A stretch of DNA of 64,000 nucleotides from an uncultured Flavobacteriaceae bacterium (GTDB taxonomy: Bacteria; Bacteroidota; Bacteroidia; Flavobacteriales; Flavobacteriaceae), in the NCBI GenBank assembly GCA_905181835.1, contig CAJIZF010000001.1:62001-126000 (forward strand), in the 5' to 3' direction. The number at the start of each line of letters is the position of its first letter. Positions within the stretch are counted from its first letter, which is position 1. Position numbers and translations under genes: made by a program. Shown here piece by piece: positions 27,874 to 37,720 of this stretch. The notes below the pieces were generated by a model. That model saw only the letters and a list, made by a program, of their open reading frames with translations. It searched no databases and was not told the origin of the DNA.

Positions 27874-28170
27874 ATGTCAAAATTTGGAGAATTAATTGAA
27901 ACCCAAGTTCCTGTTTTATTTGATTTTTATACAGACTGGGACGAAGCATCAAAAGAAATGCATCCCGTACTAAGAGATGTTGCGGCTGCTTTAGGCGATA
28001 AGGCTAGAGTTATAAAAATTGATGTCGAAAAAAATGAAGAATTATCCAAAGCACTCCGTGTTAAAGGATTACCAACTCTAATGATTTACAAGCAAGGCGA
28101 AATGAAATGGCGCCAAAGCGGAGAACAAGACGCTAATACATTAATTGGTCTTGTTAATGAATATGTTTAG
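27874..28170 (+). CDS. Thioredoxin-fold protein lacking the redox cysteines
   Basis: The 98-residue protein has the thioredoxin core: VPVLFDFYTDW (strand 3), VIKIDVEKNEEL, and the cis-Pro loop RVKGLPTLMIYKQGE. At the active site, residues 22-26 read WDEAS instead of WCGPC, and there is no cysteine anywhere in the protein. It therefore cannot do thiol-disulfide exchange and probably serves as a binding or adaptor protein. Similar cysteine-less short thioredoxins occur as conserved single genes in Flavobacteriia, as far as I recall. It has its own promoter and converges with the DUF2723 gene. Confidence 0.85.
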   Translation: MSKFGELIETQVPVLFDFYTDWDEASKEMHPVLRDVAAALGDKARVIKIDVEKNEELSKALRVKGLPTLMIYKQGEMKWRQSGEQDANTLIGLVNEYV

Positions 28171-28208
28171 ATAAACTTTCTAGAATAATACATTATAATC
28201 CATTTTTG

Positions 28209-28220
28209 ACACCGCGGTGT
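28209..28220. other. 12-bp perfect palindrome between convergent genes
   Basis: ACACCGCGGTGT is a GC-rich perfect palindrome centred in the 65-base gap between the stops of the thioredoxin-fold gene and the DUF2723 gene. It has no T-tract on either side. A compact hairpin that marks both 3' ends or a protein-binding site are both possible. Confidence 0.4.
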
Positions 28221-28235
28221 TAATAAAAGTTATTA

Positions 28236-31200
28236 TTAATCTAAAGAATCTAGCAAATCGTCATTAAAAATTTCTTCCTCCACTTCCAATAAGTCATTTT
28301 GGTTATCTGAAAAATTGAATTTTTGAAGATACTCATTAAATTTTTCAGCTTCAACAACGGTATACTCTTGATTGTCAAAAGAAGCCAAGACATCTAACAG
28401 CCCTCTGTAGCGCCCTAAATCACTAAATATTTCATCTCCAATAGCCTCTTGTTTATTGTAGCTTAGTTTACTGTAGAAGAATAGATGTTCTTGATAATGT
28501 CTAACAACAGATTGGTATACTGCTCGTGCTTTTTCAACTTTATTTATTTGATAGTAATAGAGGATAAAAGGCTCTAGCAGGGAATAAAACTCAAAATAAT
28601 CTACAGGCATTTTTTCCATAGCTAAATCTAGTACGTTTTCTGCTTTATCATATTGACCTTCTTCAATCAACACATTTGCTAATCTTGAGAGCGTGCTTCT
28701 GTAAGTTATTCCATTTCTTCTTGTTTCCACATCATGATAAATAGCTGAATCACCACTATTTCCCCATTTCCAATTCATAACGATGCTGTACATTTTTTCT
28801 CCATCTATTCGTCCCATTTCATAGGGATTATTTTTATCTAAAGGAGTTCGAATAGGCACTAGTTTATATAGAACGCCTTCTAATTGTAAAAATTCTTTCA
28901 TCCAAATATAATCGTCGTCTCCAAAAGCACCTCCACTAAAATAGATAGGACGCTCCCAATTATTATTTGCAATTACATCTAACATTAAGAGTCTATTTTT
29001 ATAAATAACATCTCCTTTTAAAGTTATATATATGTTGGGAACTATTTTATCAGCATCTTTAGGATCAACAATTCCGTTTTGCAAAACAGCTTCTTTATCT
29101 ACAGGAATTTTAATCACTTTCGTTGGGAAAGTGTTAACCCACTGTCTGCTTTCCAATTCTACTTGTGTTTTTTTACTGTCATTAGCAACAAAATCCATCC
29201 AATCTTTAATATTAATAGTATCTTTTCTTGTTTTTTGAAAAAACAGAAAGTCTCTCGAGCCATACTTGTATTTATCATGGCTAAGTTGAGAGGGTATCGG
29301 ATCGCTATCAAAAGCTTTCTTTTTCATATCGTCAATGTACCAATCGGTCTGAAAAAGACTGGTATTAACAATTCGAACATCTTGCCGGTATTTCTCAATT
29401 CCTTGGGCATACCATAATGCAAAGGTGTCATTATCACCGATGGTAAATATAATTGCATTTTCATCACAGGAATCTAAATACATTTTTGCCATAGATTGTG
29501 CAGTGTATCTATTAGACCGATCGTGATCGTCCCAGTTTTGTGACCCCATTAAAACAGGAACTGCCAATGCAGTTGAAGCTAAAACAATTGGAACCGCTAA
29601 TTTTGGTTTTATTTTTTCTTTGACTATTTCAAACAAAGCATATACTCCAAAACCAATCCACATTGCAAAAACATAAAAAGATCCAACCAAAGCATAGTCT
29701 CGTTCTCTTGGTTCGAAAGGTCTTTCATTTAAATAAATTTTTAAAGCTATACCAGTAAAAAGAAAGAATATTAAAAGTACCCAAAAGTTTTTAGGATCAT
29801 TTTTATAATGAAATAAAATTCCAATAATTCCTAGTAAAAGAGGTAACATAAAATAGGTATTTCTAGCTTTATTATGTTTCGAATCACTTGCTATAAATTC
29901 TTGAGGGCCTAACCTTGCATCATCAATAAAATTTATTCCGGTAAGCCAATTTCCGTGTAAATCAGTGTATTCCCCTTGTTTATCGTCTTGTCTTCCACTA
30001 AAATTCCACATAAAATATCTCCAATACATGTATCCAAATTGATATTCAAACATATAGGCAATATTTTGTAGGAATGTAGGTTTTTGGATATCTAAAAAAG
30101 GCCCAAAATCTTTTAAAAAATCATCTAAATCCTCAACACCAACATTACCAGACCTGATGTCCTGATTAAAATCTTTTACAATATCGATTAATCTGGATTC
30201 TCCCAGGTATTCTCTCTTTATAGTAAATTCAAGGCCATCGGTAAATTGCATATAATTAGTAGCATGTTCCATACTCCACATTCTTGGAAACAAACCTTTT
30301 TGAGCATCGTCGGTATTTTGTGAAGCATTTACAAAATCATTAACGATTATATACTTGCCATTTTCTTCATCTTTTTCAAATTTAGGTTTATCATCTTTGT
30401 AAGGTTTTTTTGGATCTAAGCCTACATATTTTTCTGTAAATAGGGGGCCATAAAAAAGATGTGTTTCAGGGTATTGCTCTCTGTTGTAATAGGCTAATAA
30501 TTCTCTTGCATTATTTGGATTGTTCTCGTTAATCATAGTTCCAGCATTGGCTCGAACGGGGAGCATTATCCAGCTAGAAAACCCAATAAATATAAAAAGT
30601 ATAGCTAATAGTAAGGTGTTAAGTTTTACATATTCTTTTTCTCTTGTAAACCTTAATAAATAATAAAACAAACCTGTGAAAAGGAAACCTGCTATAATAG
30701 TTCCTGAATTGAAAGGAAGTCCAATACTATTTACAAAAAATATTTCTGATGCACTAAAAAATTTAAGCGTCATGGGGAGTAGTAACTTAAATATAAATAG
30801 TAAAATAGCTACCATAACAATATTGGCGATTAGGAAATTTTTTAGGGTTACCGATTTATAATTTTTAAAGAAATATAGCATTCCCATAGCTGGAATTGTA
30901 AGAAGTCCCATAAAGTGAACCCCAAAAGATAGACCAATTACGAAAGCGATTAAAATGACCCATCTATCTCCTCTTGGCGTATTCATATCTCTTTCCCATC
31001 GCAAAGCCAAATAAAATAAAACAGACATAATAAAGGTTGCCATAGCATATACCTCTGCTTCTACAGCATTGAACCAAAAGCTATCTGAAAATGCAAATGC
31101 CAGAGACCCTATTGCTGCACTGCCCAAAATTGCATGATAATTTTGTTTTTTTAACTCAATTTTTTTAGAAACAATAGTAGTTAATAACATGGTTAGTGAC

Positions 31201-31490
31201 CAAAACATAAATAGTATGGTAAAAGCGCTTGCAAAAACTGACATTAAATTTATGGTTAGGGCAATATTTGTAGCTTCCAATGCAAAAATTGAGAAAAATG
31301 CTCCTAAAATTTGGTATAATGGAGCTCCAGGAGGGTGTCCAACCTCTAAATTACTAGAGGTAGTAATGTATTCTCCAGCATCCCAAAAACTTGCTGTTGG
31401 CTCGACAGTTAACCAGTACGTTAAAAGTGCTATTGTAAATACAAACCATCCTAAAACATTATTCCATTTTTTAAAATTGAAGGAATCCAT
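28236..31490 (-). CDS. DUF2723 (TMEM260-like) membrane protein, putative protein O-mannosyltransferase family
   Basis: A 1084-residue polytopic membrane protein. The N-terminal 30-200 region (TASFWDAGEYITTSSNLEVG with the acidic pair in the first loop, then HPPGAPLYQILG) is the DUF2723 signature and resembles GT-C glycosyltransferases, in which the first-loop Asp-Glu is catalytic. About 12 or more membrane helices reach to residue 650. A large extracytoplasmic domain follows, and the last 200 residues look TPR-like (NVLIEEGQYDKAENVLDLAMEK is read as one such unit in two parts). Human TMEM260 of this family is a protein O-mannosyltransferase, so a role in the O-glycosylation of exported proteins known in Bacteroidota is plausible but inferred. 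It lies alone, transcribed toward the thioredoxin-fold gene. Confidence 0.82.
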   Translation of the reverse strand: MDSFNFKKWNNVLGWFVFTIALLTYWLTVEPTASFWDAGEYITTSSNLEVGHPPGAPLYQILGAFFSIFALEATNIALTINLMSVFASAFTILFMFWSLTMLLTTIVSKKIELKKQNYHAILGSAAIGSLAFAFSDSFWFNAVEAEVYAMATFIMSVLFYLALRWERDMNTPRGDRWVILIAFVIGLSFGVHFMGLLTIPAMGMLYFFKNYKSVTLKNFLIANIVMVAILLFIFKLLLPMTLKFFSASEIFFVNSIGLPFNSGTIIAGFLFTGLFYYLLRFTREKEYVKLNTLLLAILFIFIGFSSWIMLPVRANAGTMINENNPNNARELLAYYNREQYPETHLFYGPLFTEKYVGLDPKKPYKDDKPKFEKDEENGKYIIVNDFVNASQNTDDAQKGLFPRMWSMEHATNYMQFTDGLEFTIKREYLGESRLIDIVKDFNQDIRSGNVGVEDLDDFLKDFGPFLDIQKPTFLQNIAYMFEYQFGYMYWRYFMWNFSGRQDDKQGEYTDLHGNWLTGINFIDDARLGPQEFIASDSKHNKARNTYFMLPLLLGIIGILFHYKNDPKNFWVLLIFFLFTGIALKIYLNERPFEPRERDYALVGSFYVFAMWIGFGVYALFEIVKEKIKPKLAVPIVLASTALAVPVLMGSQNWDDHDRSNRYTAQSMAKMYLDSCDENAIIFTIGDNDTFALWYAQGIEKYRQDVRIVNTSLFQTDWYIDDMKKKAFDSDPIPSQLSHDKYKYGSRDFLFFQKTRKDTINIKDWMDFVANDSKKTQVELESRQWVNTFPTKVIKIPVDKEAVLQNGIVDPKDADKIVPNIYITLKGDVIYKNRLLMLDVIANNNWERPIYFSGGAFGDDDYIWMKEFLQLEGVLYKLVPIRTPLDKNNPYEMGRIDGEKMYSIVMNWKWGNSGDSAIYHDVETRRNGITYRSTLSRLANVLIEEGQYDKAENVLDLAMEKMPVDYFEFYSLLEPFILYYYQINKVEKARAVYQSVVRHYQEHLFFYSKLSYNKQEAIGDEIFSDLGRYRGLLDVLASFDNQEYTVVEAEKFNEYLQKFNFSDNQNDLLEVEEEIFNDDLLDSLD

Positions 31491-31611
31491 AAATTATTAT
31501 TTTTTATTTGCAGCGAATTTACTAATAAAATAAAAGCTCAGTAAAAAAAAGTTAACGTATTAATACCTTCATATATTTTACACTAAAAATATAATATTTA
31601 TTAAAAAAATA

Positions 31612-31642
31612 TTTGTGCAAGCCAAAGTTTGTATTAAATTTG
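31612..31642 (+). promoter_or_regulatory. tRNA-Gln promoter (Bacteroidota consensus)
   Basis: TTTG (31612-31615) and TAAATTTG (31635-31642) with exactly 19 bases between them match the consensus, and the tRNA starts 17 bases further on. Confidence 0.85.
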
Positions 31643-31659
31643 CATCCGCATTAAGGTAA

Positions 31660-31732
31660 TGGCCCATGGTGTAACTGGCAACACGTCTGTTTTTGGTATA
31701 GAAGAGTCTAGGTTCGAGCCCTAGTGGGCCAA
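31660..31732 (+). tRNA. tRNA-Gln (anticodon UUG)
   Basis: A cloverleaf can be drawn: acceptor arms TGGCCCA (31660-31666) and TGGGCCA (31725-31731), with A31732 as discriminator. The anticodon arm is TCTGT/ATAGA with the loop TTTTGGT, giving anticodon TTG. The T arm CTAGG/CCTAG surrounds the loop TTCGAGC. CCA is not encoded. It has a consensus promoter and its own terminator, so it is transcribed as a single unit. Confidence 0.95.
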
Positions 31733-31745
31733 CAAACATCACATC

Positions 31746-31779
31746 AAAACCTAATTCATATATGAATTAGGTTTTTTTT
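31746..31779. terminator. Bidirectional terminator after tRNA-Gln and the universal stress gene
   Basis: AAAACCTAATTCATA (31746-31760) is perfectly complementary to TATGAATTAGGTTTT (31761-31775), followed by more T. It lies between the tRNA and the 3' end of the convergent universal stress gene and can serve both. Confidence 0.88.
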
Positions 31780-31795
31780 ATTTCCATAAATCATA

Positions 31796-32620
31796 TTAAA
31801 TTTTAAATGTCATAACAGGCATGTTAGCGTGATTTACAAGGTCTTCACTTACACTTCCATTAAAGAAATGCGCCAGTCCTCTTCTGCCATGTGTTCCCAT
31901 GCCAATTAGATTCGCATTCGTTTCGGATGCAAAATTTAAAATTCCCTTTTCTATAGAGATATCATTATAAATATGAACACTAAAATTTGAATCATCCATA
32001 TCTCTTATAAAACTTCTTATTTTAGTATTAATTTCTTTTGTTGTTTTAAATTCACTTGGAGTATTTATATAAAGTAAATTTATATGAGTGTTGGTTCCTT
32101 CGGCAAACTTCTTTGCTTGGTTAAAGGGAATTTTACACTCCTCTGAAAAATCGGTTGCATATACAAAATTATCAGTTTTAAAATCTTCATGGTTGTTTTT
32201 TATAACGAGTACAGGGATTTCAGAAGTACGAACTACTTTTTCTGTATTACTTCCTATAAACAGTTCCATAAACCCATTAGTTCCCTGTGAACCCATGATA
32301 ACAAGATCGATGTTTTTTTCTTTCACAACTTCATTTACATCTTTGTAAACCTCCCCATGGCCAATGATTGCTTCATGTATTAAAAGCCCCTCTAAATATG
32401 GTTTTTCGAGTAACTCTTCAAAATATTTTTCTGCTAGTTTTATAAAAAAAAGAGATTCAGGCATTGCTCCATTAGCTCCAGAAGAAGACAGGTGTGTTGG
32501 GAGTTCAAGTGAATTTAGCACATAAATTTCACTTTCATTTTTCTTTGCCAGTTGAGCAGCTACTTTCAAAGCATTTTCTGCCTGTTCAGAAAAATCGGTT
32601 GGTACTAATATGCGTTTCAT
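31796..32620 (-). CDS. Tandem-domain universal stress protein
   Basis: From the ATG at 32620 (MKRILVPTDFSEQAENAL) the product has 274 residues and two UspA domains, about 1-140 and 145-274. Each ends in the ATP-binding pattern: GSQGTNGFMELFIGS in domain 1 and GMGTHGRRGLAHFFNGS in domain 2, both fitting G-x2-G-x9-G(S/T). An in-frame ATG at 32647 would add MINHSKNYF, which does not belong to the Usp fold, so the later start is chosen. Such proteins bind ATP and respond to stress or growth arrest; the target is unknown. Divergent from rimP. Confidence 0.9.
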   Translation of the reverse strand: MKRILVPTDFSEQAENALKVAAQLAKKNESEIYVLNSLELPTHLSSSGANGAMPESLFFIKLAEKYFEELLEKPYLEGLLIHEAIIGHGEVYKDVNEVVKEKNIDLVIMGSQGTNGFMELFIGSNTEKVVRTSEIPVLVIKNNHEDFKTDNFVYATDFSEECKIPFNQAKKFAEGTNTHINLLYINTPSEFKTTKEINTKIRSFIRDMDDSNFSVHIYNDISIEKGILNFASETNANLIGMGTHGRRGLAHFFNGSVSEDLVNHANMPVMTFKI

Positions 32621-32708
32621 AAAATAATTTTTACTGTGATTTATCAAGATATTAATTTACAAAAAATTTTCATAAGAATAAAGGTTTTTTTTAAAGTTAA
32701 AAAAACAC

Positions 32709-32716
32709 TATATTTG
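32709..32716 (+). promoter_or_regulatory. Promoter -7 box of the rimP-nusA-infB operon
   Basis: TATATTTG in the context ACTATATTTGCACC is a full match to TAnnTTTG. The -33 region is T-rich without a clear TTG. Transcription would start near 32722, before the terminator-like hairpin at 32742. Confidence 0.6.
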
Positions 32717-32741
32717 CACCTAAATTGATACAAAACTAGCT

Positions 32742-32768
32742 GAGGGGACCAAAAAGTCCCCTCTTTTT
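32742..32768 (+). promoter_or_regulatory. Attenuator-like terminator hairpin in the rimP leader
   Basis: GAGGGGAC (32742-32749) pairs perfectly with GTCCCCTC (32756-32763) around loop CAAAAA, followed directly by TTTTT (32764-32768). The flanks TAGCT and AGCTA (about 32737-32741 and 32770-32774) could extend the stem and compete. No plus-strand gene lies upstream that it could terminate, since the neighbour is divergent, so it should act on transcripts from the 32709 promoter, 13 bases before the rimP ATG. Confidence 0.75.
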
Positions 32769-32781
32769 ATAGCTAAAATTA

Positions 32782-33246
32782 ATGAAAAAAATAGTAGCAG
32801 AATTACTTGAAAAAGCTTTAGAAGAAAACGAATCTTTATTCCTTATCGATTTTAGTGTCTCTGAAAATAATCAAATAAGAGTGGTTATAGATGGTGATAA
32901 TGGAGTAACTGTGAATGACTGTATTGCTGTTAGTAGAGCCATAGAGCATAATATAGATCGAGAAGAAATTGATTTTTCATTGGATGTTTCGTCGGCTGGA
33001 GTATCAGAACCACTTCTGATCCCGCGTCAATTTCTTAAAAATATTGGCCGTAATTTGAAGGTGAAAACAAGAGATAATGATGTTTGTCAAGGAAAACTTG
33101 AAAAAGTAGATAGTAAAAATATTGAACTCCGTTGGAAAGTTCGAGAACCAAAACCTTTAGGTAAAGGAAAAGTTACTGTTCAAAAAGAAGCGGTAATAGA
33201 GTATAAAGATATTGTTGAAGCAACAGTTATGATAAAATTTAATTAG
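32782..33246 (+). CDS. rimP: Ribosome maturation factor RimP
   Basis: RimP helps the 30S subunit mature, acting around the S12 and S19 assembly steps. The 154-residue protein has the two-domain arrangement: an alpha/beta N-terminal domain (EKALEENESLFLIDFSVSEN, then VVIDGDNGVTVNDC and AISRAIEH-like VSRAIEHN) and a C-terminal Sm-like barrel (GRNLKVKTRDNDVCQGKLEK). The conserved SLDVSSAGVSEPL segment near residue 70 corresponds to the family's EVSSPG region. It is first in the usual rimP-nusA-infB operon, 6 bases before nusA, and lies directly behind the putative attenuator. Confidence 0.93.
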   Translation: MKKIVAELLEKALEENESLFLIDFSVSENNQIRVVIDGDNGVTVNDCIAVSRAIEHNIDREEIDFSLDVSSAGVSEPLLIPRQFLKNIGRNLKVKTRDNDVCQGKLEKVDSKNIELRWKVREPKPLGKGKVTVQKEAVIEYKDIVEATVMIKFN

Positions 33247-33252
33247 AAGAAT

Positions 33253-34485
33253 ATGGAGAATTTAGCATTAATCGATTCTTTTTCAGAATTTAAAGATGAT
33301 AAGTTAATAGACAGAGTAACATTAATGTCTATTTTAGAAGACGTTTTTAGAAACGCTTTAAAAAGAAAATATGGTGATGATGATAATTTTGATATTATTA
33401 TCAATCCAGATAAAGGAGATTTAGAAATTTGGAGGAATCGAGTGGTTGTTGCAGATGGTGAAGTTGAAGAACCTAACCAAGAAATTTCACTTACTGATGC
33501 TCAAAAAATAGAATCCGATTACGAAATTGGTGAAGATGTAGCTGAGGAAGTGAAATTAATAGACCTAGGCCGTCGTTCAATTTTAGCGTTGCGCCAAAAT
33601 CTTATTTCTAAGATACACGAACATGATAACACAAATATTTTCAAGTACTTTAAGGATTTAGAGGGAGAAATATATACGGCTGAAGTTCATCATATTCGTC
33701 ACCGTGCAATCATATTACTAGATGATGAAGGTAATGAATTGATTTTACCAAAAGAAAAACAAATCCCATCAGATTTTTTCAGAAAAGGAGATAATGTAAG
33801 AGGGATTATTGAAGGGGTAGAGCTTAAAGGAAATAAGCCGTTAATTGTTATGTCGCGAGCTCATCCTAAGTTTTTGGAAAAATTATTTGAGCAAGAAATT
33901 CCAGAAGTTTTTGATGGATTGATTAATGTAAAAAAAGTAGTTCGTATTCCAGGAGAAAAAGCGAAAGTAGCAGTAGACTCTTACGATGACCGTATAGATC
34001 CAGTAGGAGCATGTGTTGGAATGAAAGGTTCCCGTATTCACGGTATAGTTCGTGAGTTAGGCAACGAGAATATTGATGTAATTAATTTTACAAATAATAC
34101 TCAGTTGTATATCACAAGAGCGCTTAGCCCTGCCAAAATAACTTCAATCAAATTAGATGAAGATAATAAAAGAGCAGAGGTAATATTAAAGCCTGAGGAA
34201 GTTTCAAAAGCAATAGGTCGTGGAGGACACAATATACGTTTAGCTGGTTATTTAACAGGTTATGAAATTGATGTATTACGAGAAGGAGCTGAGGAAGATG
34301 TAGAATTATCAGAATTCAAAGATGAAATTGATGAGTGGATTATCAAAGAATTTGAAAAAATTGGATTAGATACTGCAAAAAGTGTATTGGAAAATGACCT
34401 AAAAGAATTAGTCAAAAGAACTGATTTAGAGGAAGAAACTATACAGGAAGTATTAAATATATTAAAAGAAGAATTTGAAGATTAA
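33253..34485 (+). CDS. nusA: Transcription termination/antitermination factor NusA
   Basis: NusA binds RNA polymerase and nascent RNA and affects pausing, termination and antitermination. The 410-residue protein has the N-terminal RNA polymerase-binding domain (residues 1-125, [17 protein letters not shown]), an S1 domain (about 130-200, [14 protein letters not shown]), and two KH domains, with [12 protein letters not shown] near 257 and [12 protein letters not shown] near 323, both holding the GxxG loops. It lacks the long acidic repeats of the E. coli form, as is usual in this phylum. As it can promote termination at hairpins, it is a natural feedback regulator of the leader hairpin upstream of its own operon, which is inference. 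Confidence 0.97.
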   Translation: MENLALIDSFSEFKDDKLIDRVTLMSILEDVFRNALKRKYGDDDNFDIIINPDKGDLEIWRNRVVVADGEVEEPNQEISLTDAQKIESDYEIGEDVAEEVKLIDLGRRSILALRQNLISKIHEHDNTNIFKYFKDLEGEIYTAEVHHIRHRAIILLDDEGNELILPKEKQIPSDFFRKGDNVRGIIEGVELKGNKPLIVMSRAHPKFLEKLFEQEIPEVFDGLINVKKVVRIPGEKAKVAVDSYDDRIDPVGACVGMKGSRIHGIVRELGNENIDVINFTNNTQLYITRALSPAKITSIKLDEDNKRAEVILKPEEVSKAIGRGGHNIRLAGYLTGYEIDVLREGAEEDVELSEFKDEIDEWIIKEFEKIGLDTAKSVLENDLKELVKRTDLEEETIQEVLNILKEEFED

Positions 34486-34541
34486 GTGGTAATTTAACTG
34501 CATTTTTTAAATTTAAATTGAAAACAGGAGAAAGCATTTAT

Positions 34542-37310
34542 ATGGCTGAAGTAAAAACAATGAGACTTAATAAAGTTTTGCGCGAGTTCAACATTTCATT
34601 GGATCGTGCAGTTGAATATTTAAGTTCAAAAGGTTACGAGGTGGAGTCTCGGCCTACAACTAAAATTTCTAGTGAAGAATACCAAATACTCTTAGATGAA
34701 TTTCAAAAAGATAAGAGTAAAAAAGTAGCCTCAAAGGAAGTTGGTGAGGAAAAAAGAAAAGAAAAAGAAGAAATTCGAATTGCTTCCGAGCGGGAACTTG
34801 AAGAAAAGCAAAAGAAAATCGAAGCATCCAAAAAGTTAATTAAAGCTGAAGTTAAACTTGAAGGCTTAAAAACTCTCGGAAAAATAGACCTCGAAGGCAA
34901 AACTCCTAAGGCTAAAGAGGAAAAAACTCCACAAGACAAAAAAGAAGTCACCACTCCTGTAAACAAAGAGATTTCTGTCAAAAATGAAGAATCCACTGAG
35001 GTAAAAATGCCTGATAGCGATGCTTCAAAAATTATTAAAAAAGAAATTTCTTCAGAAAAGAAAGAAGTATTACCTGCAAAAGAAAAAGTTTCAGCTCCTA
35101 CAAAAAAAGAAACTATTGCTAAAATAGATGTAACCAAGGACTCTGAAAAAAGTATATCTGAATCCGAGAAGGTAGTAACTCAATACAAAAAATTGGATGG
35201 CCCAAAGATAACAGGAGAGAAAATTGATTTAACACAATTTAAAAAACCGGAAAAGAAAAAGAAAGAAACCACCGATGCAGATAAAGAGAAAAGAAGTAAA
35301 AGAAGACGAATAAGCAAAGGTCCTGCAAAAGGTAACGGTCGTGGTGGAAACCAAAATAATAGAGGTGGTCGTAAAAAACCAGCTCATACTCCTAAAGAAG
35401 AGCCTAGTGAAGCGGAAGTTCAAAAACAAGTTCGAGAGACTTTAGAGAAATTACAAGGAAAGTCTTCAAAAGGAAAAGGAGCGAAATATAGAAGAGAAAA
35501 AAGAGATGTTCATCGCCAAAAAACAGAAGATGATCAAGCTTTGCAAGATGCAGAAAGTAAATTACTTAAGGTAACAGAATTTGTCACTGTAAGTGAAGTA
35601 GCTACTATGATGGATGTCCCAGTAACTCAAATTATTTCAGCTTGTATGTCCCTTGGAATGATGGTGACTATGAACCAGAGATTAGACGCAGAGACCTTAA
35701 CTATAGTTGCTGACGAATTTGATTACTCGGTAGAATTTATTACTGCAGATATTGAAGAATCTATCCAGGTAGAAGAAGATGCTCCAGAGGATTTAACTAA
35801 TAGAGCTCCTATTGTTACGGTTATGGGGCACGTTGATCATGGTAAAACTTCATTATTAGATTACGTTCGTAAAGAAAACGTTATTGCTGGTGAGTCAGGT
35901 GGAATAACACAACATATTGGCGCCTACAGTGTCACTCTAGAAGATGGTCAACAAATAACTTTTTTAGACACACCAGGACACGAGGCCTTTACGGCAATGC
36001 GTGCTCGTGGTACGCAAGTAACAGATTTAGCTATTATTGTTATAGCGGCAGATGATGATATTATGCCCCAGACAAAAGAAGCGATTAGCCATGCTCAAGC
36101 AGCTGGCGTTCCAATAGTTTTTGCAATCAATAAAATTGATAGACCGACAGCAAACCCAGATAAAATTAAAGAAGGCTTAGCACAAATGAATTTGTTAGTT
36201 GAAGATTGGGGTGGGAAAATTCAATCTCATGATATTTCAGCAAAAACAGGAGATGGAGTTAATGAATTACTAGAGAAAGTTTTGTTAGAGGCTGAATTAT
36301 TAGAACTTAAAGCAAATCCAAATAAAGTTGCAAACGGAACAGTTGTTGAAGCGTTCTTAGATAAAGGTAGAGGTTATGTTTCGACCATTTTAGTCCAAGG
36401 AGGTACTTTAAAAATTGGAGATTACTTATTAGCGGGGCAATGTAGTGGAAAAGTAAGAGCGATGCACGATGAGCGAGGAAATAAGATACAAGAAGCTGGT
36501 CCAGCCACACCGATATCTATTCTAGGTTTGGATGGTGCGCCACAAGCTGGTGATAAATTTAATGTATTTGACGACGAAAGAGAAGCAAAAGGTATTGCTT
36601 CAAAAAGAACTCAATTGCAAAGAGAACAATCTGTTAGAACTCAGCGTCACATAACATTAGATGAAATTGGCCGTAGAATAGCATTAGGAGATTTTAAAGA
36701 ATTAAATGTAATCTTAAAGGGTGATGTTGACGGTTCAGTAGAGGCTTTAACAGACTCCTTTTTGAAATTATCAACAGACGAAATACAAGTAAATATTATT
36801 CATAAAGGGGTAGGAGCCATTACAGAAAGTGATGTGCTACTAGCATCTGCTTCTGACGCAATTATTATAGGGTTTAATGTAAGGCCAATGGGTAATGCGA
36901 GACAAATTGCTGATAAAGAAGAAATTGACATTAGAATGTACTCCATAATTTATGCTGCAATTAATGACCTTAAGGATGCAATGGAAGGTATGTTGTCCCC
37001 AGAGATGAAAGAAGAAATCACAGGAACTGCAGAAATTAGAGAAACTTTCAAAATTTCTAAGATAGGAACAATAGCAGGTTGTATGGTTATTAGTGGTAAA
37101 ATTTATAAAGATTCTGGAATCCGATTAATTCGTGAAGGAGTAGTAGTTTATACCGGAGAGTTATCCTCTTTAAAAAGATTTAAAGATGATGCTAAAGAAG
37201 TTGCGAAAGGATATGATTGTGGTATGCAAATAAAAAATTACAACGACATTAAAGAAAATGATGTTATAGAATGCTTTAGAGAAATAGCGATCAAGAAAAA
37301 GCTCAAATAA
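34542..37310 (+). CDS. infB: Translation initiation factor IF-2
   Basis: IF-2 is the GTPase that brings initiator tRNA to the 30S subunit. From the ATG at 34542 ([20 protein letters not shown]) the product has 922 residues. An in-frame TTG at 34518 would add eight residues that do not fit the family start. The N-terminal 350 residues are a Lys/Glu-rich low-complexity linker after a short DNA-helix-like domain, then the G domain with GHVDHGKT (429-436), [12 protein letters not shown] and SAKTGDG, all intact, followed by domains II to IV. It is the last gene of rimP-nusA-infB, 56 bases after nusA. Confidence 0.97.
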   Translation: MAEVKTMRLNKVLREFNISLDRAVEYLSSKGYEVESRPTTKISSEEYQILLDEFQKDKSKKVASKEVGEEKRKEKEEIRIASERELEEKQKKIEASKKLIKAEVKLEGLKTLGKIDLEGKTPKAKEEKTPQDKKEVTTPVNKEISVKNEESTEVKMPDSDASKIIKKEISSEKKEVLPAKEKVSAPTKKETIAKIDVTKDSEKSISESEKVVTQYKKLDGPKITGEKIDLTQFKKPEKKKKETTDADKEKRSKRRRISKGPAKGNGRGGNQNNRGGRKKPAHTPKEEPSEAEVQKQVRETLEKLQGKSSKGKGAKYRREKRDVHRQKTEDDQALQDAESKLLKVTEFVTVSEVATMMDVPVTQIISACMSLGMMVTMNQRLDAETLTIVADEFDYSVEFITADIEESIQVEEDAPEDLTNRAPIVTVMGHVDHGKTSLLDYVRKENVIAGESGGITQHIGAYSVTLEDGQQITFLDTPGHEAFTAMRARGTQVTDLAIIVIAADDDIMPQTKEAISHAQAAGVPIVFAINKIDRPTANPDKIKEGLAQMNLLVEDWGGKIQSHDISAKTGDGVNELLEKVLLEAELLELKANPNKVANGTVVEAFLDKGRGYVSTILVQGGTLKIGDYLLAGQCSGKVRAMHDERGNKIQEAGPATPISILGLDGAPQAGDKFNVFDDEREAKGIASKRTQLQREQSVRTQRHITLDEIGRRIALGDFKELNVILKGDVDGSVEALTDSFLKLSTDEIQVNIIHKGVGAITESDVLLASASDAIIIGFNVRPMGNARQIADKEEIDIRMYSIIYAAINDLKDAMEGMLSPEMKEEITGTAEIRETFKISKIGTIAGCMVISGKIYKDSGIRLIREGVVVYTGELSSLKRFKDDAKEVAKGYDCGMQIKNYNDIKENDVIECFREIAIKKKLK

Positions 37311-37311
37311 T

Positions 37312-37704
37312 TTAACTTCTATCAGGTTTTAAAATAAATGCAGAAGGATATTTATTTCTTATCTCTATCCTAGCACGATCTGCCTCTAGGCGTGAATTGA
37401 AATTTCCTATCCAAACTTTATAATTTGGAGTTTCATACTTTATAGATGCAGGCCAAGAATCAAAATATTTTTGATATTCCCTTATTATTTTGTTAGCCAC
37501 TTCTAAATCTCCGTAATAAAGTTGGATAGTATATCCGTCAGACAATTTATTTTTAGTTTCTAGCTTTTTTTTTAAAATTAAAAGTTCTGAGATTTTTTCA
37601 TTCGCATTAATTGTAATTGAAGCGTTTTGACTATACGAAAAGCAAACAAAAGCGAGCGTAAAAACAAAGCAAGAAAGAGTTCTGTTGTTAGATTTCAGTT
37701 TCAT
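37312..37704 (-). CDS. Small secreted SPOR-domain protein
   Basis: The 130-residue protein has a Sec signal (hydrophobic segment LSCFVFTLAFVCFSYSQ, residues 10-26) and a C-terminal SPOR-like domain (about 57-127: GYTIQLYYGDLEVANKII, then YKVWIGNFNSRLEADRARI). SPOR domains bind denuded peptidoglycan at division sites. The middle (KISELLILKKKLETKNKL) is a short predicted coiled coil. It is convergent with infB, one base apart at the stops, and divergent from the respiratory operon. A specific role is not known. Confidence 0.82.
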   Translation of the reverse strand: MKLKSNNRTLSCFVFTLAFVCFSYSQNASITINANEKISELLILKKKLETKNKLSDGYTIQLYYGDLEVANKIIREYQKYFDSWPASIKYETPNYKVWIGNFNSRLEADRARIEIRNKYPSAFILKPDRS

Positions 37705-37720
37705 AAAAAATATATTAATG

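Noticed and set aside
34590-35520. Lys/Glu-rich region of infB as a separate repeat-containing gene
   Set aside because: It is the normal low-complexity N-terminal extension of IF-2 in frame with the GTPase domain.
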